Below are positions 41,830 through 46,218 of a stretch of 46,218 nt of DNA, in pieces. Each line of letters opens with the position of its first letter. The first letter of the stretch is position 1. The stretch is from assembly GCF_000158915.1 (NCBI RefSeq), contig NZ_GG657754.1, forward strand, positions 10,855,429 through 10,901,646, read 5' to 3'. A program made the position numbers and the translations under genes. The notes beneath the pieces are model-generated. The model was given only the letters and a program-made list of their open reading frames with translations. It did no database searches and was not told the origin of the DNA. Source of the DNA: Streptomyces himastatinicus ATCC 53653 (GTDB taxonomy: Bacteria; Actinomycetota; Actinomycetes; Streptomycetales; Streptomycetaceae).

Positions 41830-42483
41830 TCAGCGCGCGGACTTCCGAAGGAGCGTGGACCAGTCGACCTCGGTGAGATCGGGCAGCACGAGGTCGGCGT
41901 CGGCGAGGGCGGCCGCCGGGTGCGTCGTCGTGACCGCGACGCAGCGCAGCCCCGCGGCACGGGCGGCCGCGATGCCCGCGGGGGCGTCCTCGAAGGCGAT
42001 CGCGTCGGCCGGGACCACGCCCAGCGCCGCGCATCCCGCCATGAAGCCCTCGGGGTCCGGCTTGCCTCGGCTCACGTCCTCGGCGGTGATGAACGCCGCG
42101 AACAGGTCGGCGCCGCCGACCAGGTCGAGCAGCTCCCCGGCGTGGTCGCGCAGCCCCGAGGTGACGACCGCCATGGGGACGCCCTCCGCGTGCAGGGACT
42201 TCACCAGGGCCTCGGCGCCCGGCACGGCGTACGGCGGGGGGCTGTCCGGCCCGGTCTGGTAGCCGACGGCCTCCTCGAACAGCTCGTCGACCGTCCCGCC
42301 GGGGAACCGGTGCACATGGTCGGCCAACGCCTCCTTGCCGCGGCGTCCCACGAAGGTCGCGAGCAGGGCGTCGTCGACCGGCAGCCCATGGGCCCGGAAC
42401 AGCCGGGTCCACGCCGCCCGGCTCCGGTGCTCGGTGGCCACCAGGGTGCCGTCGAGGTCGAAGAGCGCCGCGTGTGAGTTCAT
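41830..42483 (-). CDS. HAD superfamily hydrolase (beta-PGM/sugar phosphatase-like)
   Basis: 217 residues. All HAD motifs are present: LFDLDGTLVATEH (nucleophile Asp and DxD), MAVVTSGLRDHA (motif II Thr/Ser), ITAEDVSRGKPDPEGF (motif III Lys) and IAFEDAPAGIAAARAAG (motif IV). A cap domain lies between motif I and II (about 20-90). This is the subgroup of small-sugar phosphatases and beta-phosphoglucomutases; a phosphatase acting on a sugar phosphate is likely. Its ATG overlaps the stop of the deleted amidase gene by 4 bp, so it depends on upstream translation. Confidence 0.88.
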   Translation of the reverse strand: MNSHAALFDLDGTLVATEHRSRAAWTRLFRAHGLPVDDALLATFVGRRGKEALADHVHRFPGGTVDELFEEAVGYQTGPDSPPPYAVPGAEALVKSLHAEGVPMAVVTSGLRDHAGELLDLVGGADLFAAFITAEDVSRGKPDPEGFMAGCAALGVVPADAIAFEDAPAGIAAARAAGLRCVAVTTTHPAAALADADLVLPDLTEVDWSTLLRKSAR

Positions 42484-43007
42484 GATCGGTCAAACCCCTT
42501 TCGAGTAACTGTGCTGAGGGCTCCGGCGGATCGGCCGGTGGCGGCCAAGGGGTGCCAGACGCGCCGGTAGTCGTCGTGCCACGGGGACTGCGCTTCAAGG
42601 GCCGCCGCCGCGTGCACGACGGTGGAATCGCTGTGCCGCTGGGCCGCGATCTGCATGCCCATCGGGACGCGGTTCGTCGCGCGGCCGGCGGGGACCGTCG
42701 CGGCGGGGCCGCCCATCACGGTGCAGGGGATGGTCAGCGACCACCCGGCGTACGCGTCGACCTCCTCGTCCTCGACCTGCCGCGGCCCCACGGTGTTGCC
42801 CGTGGGGCCGTTGCGTACGCCGGTGACCGCGTTGACCGGGGTGATGAGCAGGCCGGCTTCGACGAAGACGCTCACGACGGCGTTGACCGCGGGGTCGAGC
42901 CGCTCGATGCGCTCCAGGCTCGCCGGGACGACCTCCGTGGGCGAGACGCTCCGGCTCCGGATAAGCGCCGTGAGCACGGTCGCTGTTGTCAATGCGAGAT
43001 CCTCCAC
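42480..43007 (-). pseudogene. Amidase-signature enzyme with in-frame internal deletion
   Basis: 175 residues against about 450-480 for the family. The N-terminus is typical (DLALTTATVLTALIRSRSVS, LERIERLDPAVNAVVSVF), then jumps to the C-terminal part (LLITPVNAVTGVRNGPTGNT, AYAGWSLTIPCTVMGGPAAT, VPMGMQIAAQRHSDSTVVHA). The whole Ser-Ser-Lys catalytic core with its Gly/Ser-rich signature is missing, yet the frame is kept. GTG 43007 overlaps the MFS stop by 19 bp and its own stop overlaps the HAD start, so it still couples translation through the operon. It cannot be an active amidase. Confidence 0.78.
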
Positions 43008-44470
43008 GAGTCGTCTCTCCTGCCTGCCTTGGCGACGGCGTGCTGGGTGCCGTCGCCTCGCGGGGCGGCATCGGCATGGCGCGTGGCCCGCAGCGCAGCC
43101 CCCGCCGAGATCAGCGCCAGCACCGCGAAAACGGCCGTGACCGTGGTGAACGCCTCCGTGGCGGCACTCGCCCCGGGGGCAGGAGCGAGACCGGAGTAGA
43201 GGGTGCCGAAGACGGCGACGCCGACGGTTCCGGCGAGCTGGGCATTGGTGCTGATCACGCCGCTGAGGTCCGTCGCGTACCGCCGCTCCACCGCGTTCGT
43301 CAGATGGCTGATGAGCGAATGGGAGCTGATCCCGAGCCCCAGCCCGCCGAGGCCCAGCAGCACCAGCAGCAGCACACCATCCTCACGGCCCAGGGCCACT
43401 GAGGTACTCACGGCGGCGTACCCGACCGCGAGGAGCAGGCACCCAGCTGAGGCCATGAACCGCTGCGTATGTTGGGGAAGGCGGGGCAGCACCGGTCCGG
43501 CGATGCCGAAGGCGGCCACCCACGAGACCATGGCAAGCCCGGCTCGCGCCGGGCTTTGGCCGAGGCCGTGCTGAAGGTACAGCGCCAGGACGAACAGCAG
43601 GGCCAGATAGGTGAGCGTGGTCAGCCCATGCGCGATCAGGGCCCAGCGGACCGGAGGCCGGGCCACCACATCGAGGCGCACCAGGGGACGACCGCCAGCG
43701 GCTCCCAGCCGCCGCTCTACGACCACGAACCAGACGAACGCGGGCGCACTCGCTACCAGGCACAACCAGCTCCATACCGGCCAGCCCTGATCGCGTCCGA
43801 ACACGAGCGGGACGACGGCGAGCGACACCGCGGAGGACAGTGCGCACACCCCGTGCAGATCCAGCGGCTGGCGCTGCGTCACCGCGTCGGGCGGCAGCGC
43901 GCGCAGTCCGGCCAGGAGAAGGACGGCGCCGATCGGCACGTTGATCAAGAAGACCGGCCGCCAGCCACTGCCGAGGATGTCCGCCGAGACCAGCAGCCCG
44001 CCCAGGACCTGACCGACGATCGCACCGCCGGAGAGGGCCAACGTGTAATACCCGATGGCCCGGACCCTGGCCTGGCCGGTGAAGTGCAACTGAATCCCGC
44101 TCAGTACCTGCGGGACCATCAGCGCGGACGAAGCCCCCTGGCACAGCCGGGACACGATGAGCGTGACCGGCTCCGGCGCGATGCCGCACGCCAGGGAGGT
44201 GATGACGAAACCCAGCAGGCCGAGGAGGAAGATCCTGCGGTGCCCATGGGTGTCGCCCAGACGGGCGCCGGTCACCAGCAGCACGGCATACGCCAGGATG
44301 TAGCCGGAGACGACCAAGTCCACCTGGCCTGCGGAGGCGTGGAGGTCGGCCTGGACCGAAGGAGCCGCGATGTTCACGATCGCGGTGTCGATGTTGGCCA
44401 TGAACTGACCCACCAGCAGCACCGTCAACAGCGCTGCCCGGCCCGCCCGTCCCGCGGACTCACTCCCCAT
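42989..44470 (-). CDS. MFS transporter, DHA2 (EmrB/QacA-like) 14-helix family
   Basis: 493 residues from ATG 44470 (GGAGGG 8 bases upstream; earlier ATGs at 44515 and 44491 are weaker). DHA2 landmarks: helix 1 LTVLLVGQFMANIDTAIVNI (motif D1), LVVSGYILAYAVLLVTGARL followed by GDTHGHRRIF (motif A), ALSGGAIVGQVLGGLLV (antiporter motif C) and WRPVFLINVPIGAVLLLAGL. About 14 membrane segments. The family exports drugs or metabolites in exchange for protons; its place ahead of an amidase, HAD and ogt gives no clear substrate. Confidence 0.88.
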   Translation of the reverse strand: MGSESAGRAGRAALLTVLLVGQFMANIDTAIVNIAAPSVQADLHASAGQVDLVVSGYILAYAVLLVTGARLGDTHGHRRIFLLGLLGFVITSLACGIAPEPVTLIVSRLCQGASSALMVPQVLSGIQLHFTGQARVRAIGYYTLALSGGAIVGQVLGGLLVSADILGSGWRPVFLINVPIGAVLLLAGLRALPPDAVTQRQPLDLHGVCALSSAVSLAVVPLVFGRDQGWPVWSWLCLVASAPAFVWFVVVERRLGAAGGRPLVRLDVVARPPVRWALIAHGLTTLTYLALLFVLALYLQHGLGQSPARAGLAMVSWVAAFGIAGPVLPRLPQHTQRFMASAGCLLLAVGYAAVSTSVALGREDGVLLLVLLGLGGLGLGISSHSLISHLTNAVERRYATDLSGVISTNAQLAGTVGVAVFGTLYSGLAPAPGASAATEAFTTVTAVFAVLALISAGAALRATRHADAAPRGDGTQHAVAKAGRRDDSWRISH

Positions 44471-44826
44471 CCCGCCGTCACCCTCCGCCATCCATCCTTC
44501 CGCCGATGTGCCCATCGGAGTCCTTGAAGGGGTAACACCGCCATCGCGCGCGGGGTTGCACCGATCAGGAAGGTCGCGAGAGGAGGAACCGGCGTTCCCT
44601 CTGTGGCATTCGCGCCGCTTTTGGCGGTCGCCGCCGCGGCGCTCGCCCTACGGGCCTGTCGGCGTGTTGCCGGTCAGTGCGCAGTATGTCACGTGGGCCG
44701 GAGTCGGGAACCGAGCTGGTGCCGGGCTGGACTGTGCAAAGCGCGCAGCGGACGCCACGGGCGCACTGGAGTCCACAGCGCCGGAGCCCCGGGCTGACGC
44801 CACCAGCTCTGGAGCCTGCTGACGTG
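44471..44826. other. Spacer upstream of the DHA2 MFS gene
   Basis: About 350 bp with no gene I can support. The MFS promoter should lie at its left side, reading towards lower coordinates. At its right end is the hairpin at 44827. Confidence 0.4.
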
Positions 44827-44867
44827 AAGCGGCCCGGACCCCACGGGGAGTGGGGCCCGGCCCGCTT
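44827..44867. terminator. Strong hairpin at the edge of the candidate integration scar
   Basis: A 17-bp stem with two mismatches (arms beginning AAGCGGCCCGGACCCCA and ending in CCCGCTT) and a 7-nt loop. No gene ends immediately beside it. Such hairpins are common near the ends of integrated elements in Streptomyces; this link is from general recollection. Confidence 0.6.
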
Positions 44868-44915
44868 TCGGTATGTCGGGCGGGTTCGAGTGCAGGGCTG
44901 GAGGGCCGGGAGCCT

Positions 44916-44933
44916 GGGGGACGCTTGGGGGAC
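44916..44933 (+). repeat. Tandem GGGGGAC repeats
   Basis: Two GGGGGAC units, at 44916-44922 and 44927-44933, spaced 11 bp (one helical turn). Similar GGGGGAC repeats flank integrase ends and attachment sites in actinobacterial integrative elements (recalled, not checked). They lie about 120 bp from a tRNA-like remnant. Confidence 0.45.
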
Positions 44934-45051
44934 AGCCACCCGTTGAGACTCGGTTCCAGCCGGTGTCAGCCGAACCCGGTCCCGCCGAGCCATCCGGTGC
45001 TCACGGCGGTCGGAGCCAACACAAATGCGGCCCGGCCGGCGGTGGGCCGGT

Positions 45052-45125
45052 GGCGCTCCCGGAAGACTCGAACCTGCGGCCAAGCGCTGAGAAGATGCCT
45101 GCTCAGTTCTCGCTAGTGCTCTGGC
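45052..45125 (-). pseudogene. Degenerate tRNA-Arg(TCT)-like sequence
   Basis: Read on the minus strand, the segment has a T-arm-like stretch (CCGCAGGTTCGAGTCTTCCG), an anticodon-arm-like stretch with loop CTTCTCA (anticodon TCT) and a 3' acceptor-like GAGCGCC. The D-arm and 5' acceptor half do not pair well, the T-stem has a mismatch and position 37 is C. It is best explained as the remains of a tRNA 3' half, the usual attachment site of integrative elements. It is not a functional tRNA as written. Confidence 0.35.
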
Positions 45126-45468
45126 CGGGAAGGCCGGGTTGGCGGGTCGTGCCTTCTCGGAGGCAGCTGCGAGACGGCGGCGGCACAGGTCAGCAGCCGT
45201 GAGGTGGGGTTTGTGCAGCGCATCGCTGTAGAGCCGCATCTCATGAGCTGTTCGGTCCAGGTGCTGCCAGAAGGTGAGCGATAGGTGGAGGTCGTCACCG
45301 AGATCGACGAGACAGTCGAATGGCGAGCTCCAGCTCGTTGTGCTCCAGGAACTCAAGCGGCGCTGAGAGGTCGATGTTCGGCAGGCCCGTCAGATGGACC
45401 CGGGCCGCGTCGAGGTGGCCACGGGTCCGGTTCCAGCTGGACTGAAGCGCCTCGCGATCAACGGTCAT
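45118..45468 (-). pseudogene. Hypothetical gene, frameshifted and cut at the tRNA-like remnant
   Basis: From ATG 45468: TVDREALQSSWNRTRGHLDA, VHLTGLPNIDLSAA; after a missing base near 45360, LEFLEHNELELAI; after another break near 45316, DCLVDLGDDLHLSLTFWQHL, RTAHEMRLYSDALHKPHLTA, DLCRRRLAAASEKAR. It matches, from memory, a small conserved Streptomyces protein of unknown function. Its C-terminus dissolves into the tRNA-like sequence at about 45118. Confidence 0.5.
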
Positions 45469-45629
45469 GGCGTCAGCTCTACGGTGACGACATCATGCAC
45501 GCGTGTGAAGCGCGGTGACTCTCAAGGCTAGTTGCTTCAGTCGTTGCACGTCCCTGCTTTGAGTGTCTGACTGGCAGTGACATGCCTGCCGGGAGGCAGC
45601 GGCCGAGGCCTGTGGGCACTGCCGGGTTC

Positions 45630-46193
45630 TCAGCGGGGTTCGGGGAAGCCGCGCAGCCCCAGCGGCATGGGCGCGGGCGTGGGAGCGTGTGCGGTGAGGG
45701 CGTGCTGCAGGAGGAGCCGGAGACGCTCTCGGCCCTTGGGCCGCATCGTGCTCTTCTCACGGTCGCCGCGCCCGGTCTTCACGGCGGCCAGGGCCCGTTG
45801 CGTCTGTTGTGCTGGGGCAGTGGCGCGGGGGTGGAAACACAGCGCCGGTCCCAGGTCCAGGTGCCGCCCGGCGACCGTGATGGCGAACTCCTCAGACCTT
45901 GCCTGCATGGCGTGTGGCTCACTGCTGAGCACGGCCCGCACGGTGGGGGAGTCAGGGCCGTCGAGGGTGAGTCCCAGCTGGGGCATGAACGGGGAGATGA
46001 CGCAGTGTCCCTTGAGGAGTAGACGTGCCATGCGAAGGACGATTCGGTCGAGGGGGGGCAGCTCACCGCCTCCGACGGCCCCTTTGCGCGCACGGACCTC
46101 GAACGCGCCACCTGCGTGGATGTGCTGGTGGATCAGTGGCAGACGCAGCGCGGCCGCGGGCTCCAGCGTCTTCAGCGAGGACGTGAACTGCAA
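45630..46193 (-). CDS. Hypothetical protein, probably continuing beyond the window
   Basis: At least 187 residues. The frame stays open upstream to the window edge (SAGPASLQFTSSLKTL), so the true start may lie outside. Segments: AAALRLPLIHQHIHAGGAFE, VRARKGAVGGGELPPLDRIV, LRMARLLLKGHCVISPFMPQ, LGLTLDGPDSPTVRAVLSSE, RSEEFAITVAGRHLDLGPAL. It has no signal peptide or membrane helix. I do not recognise the family. The last 50 residues are Arg/Pro-rich and may reflect a frameshift near 45800. Confidence 0.5.
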   Translation of the reverse strand: MQFTSSLKTLEPAAALRLPLIHQHIHAGGAFEVRARKGAVGGGELPPLDRIVLRMARLLLKGHCVISPFMPQLGLTLDGPDSPTVRAVLSSEPHAMQARSEEFAITVAGRHLDLGPALCFHPRATAPAQQTQRALAAVKTGRGDREKSTMRPKGRERLRLLLQHALTAHAPTPAPMPLGLRGFPEPR

Positions 46194-46218
46194 GGATGCC
46201 GGACCAGCACTGGTGTCG

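Noticed and set aside
1..46218. CRISPR array, rRNA operon, intact tRNA or prophage structural genes
   Set aside because: No regularly spaced repeats, no rRNA-like sequence and no head, tail or portal proteins were seen; the only tRNA-like sequence is degenerate.

Overview
The window looks like a Streptomyces or close relative. GC content is very high, GTG starts are common, and two genes carry rare TTA codons. The families are typical of the genus: an AfsR/SARP-type regulator, an XRE-nSTAND1-WD40 protein, and several GNAT, MFS and LysR/LacI/IclR genes. There is no rRNA, no intact tRNA, no CRISPR array and no biosynthetic megasynthase. Everything here was read by eye; no database search was run.

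Layout. 1-9.9 kb: the 3' part of a luciferase-like flavin oxidoreductase, then two large adjacent STAND-type signalling proteins (an AfsR-like SARP with two TTA codons and an nSTAND1-WD40 protein) and a small secreted Cys-containing protein. This block is bracketed by two diverged copies of a ~185-bp direct repeat. 9.8-14.7 kb: a compact catabolic locus with a DHDPS/NAL-family aldolase or lyase, an MFS transporter, a LacI regulator and a divergent ACMSD-like amidohydrolase. The same dyad operator lies in front of all three transcription units, so this is a self-contained regulon of unknown substrate. 14.9-17.3 kb: a small lipoprotein, a decayed ISL3 transposase, a thioredoxin-reductase-like flavoprotein and a GNAT. 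17.4-22.9 kb: a divergent locus with an M20 deacylase, a PLP D-amino-acid deaminase (frameshifted) and an MFS on one strand, and IclR (frameshifted) and RidA on the other. It is consistent with N-acyl/D-amino-acid use, with RidA clearing enamine intermediates. 23-25.5 kb: a GNAT and a divergent LysR/SDR pair.

25.5-37.7 kb is an accessory, decaying region. It holds remnants of IS21 (IstB), IS110 and IS5-type transposases, a dead secreted HNH nuclease, a frameshifted TmrB-like kinase and a broken GNAT. Intact MazG-like, DUF952 and LRV-repeat genes sit among them. At 31,171-33,490 a 2.3-kb unit has 59-bp imperfect inverted ends and a TTA target duplication. It carries a dead IS5-type transposase plus an intact MerR regulator and quinone oxidoreductase as passengers.

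38-46.2 kb: a fatty-acid desaturase, a DUF985 cupin, an IS110 remnant abutting a truncated ogt, then a tightly overlapping operon (DHA2 MFS, internally deleted amidase, HAD hydrolase, ogt). Last come a probable integration scar (terminator hairpin, GGGGGAC repeats, degenerate tRNA-Arg-like sequence, disrupted gene) and a hypothetical gene running off the window. Many frameshifts are single-base changes, several of them in G or C runs. Sequencing error and true pseudogenisation cannot be separated from this sequence alone.
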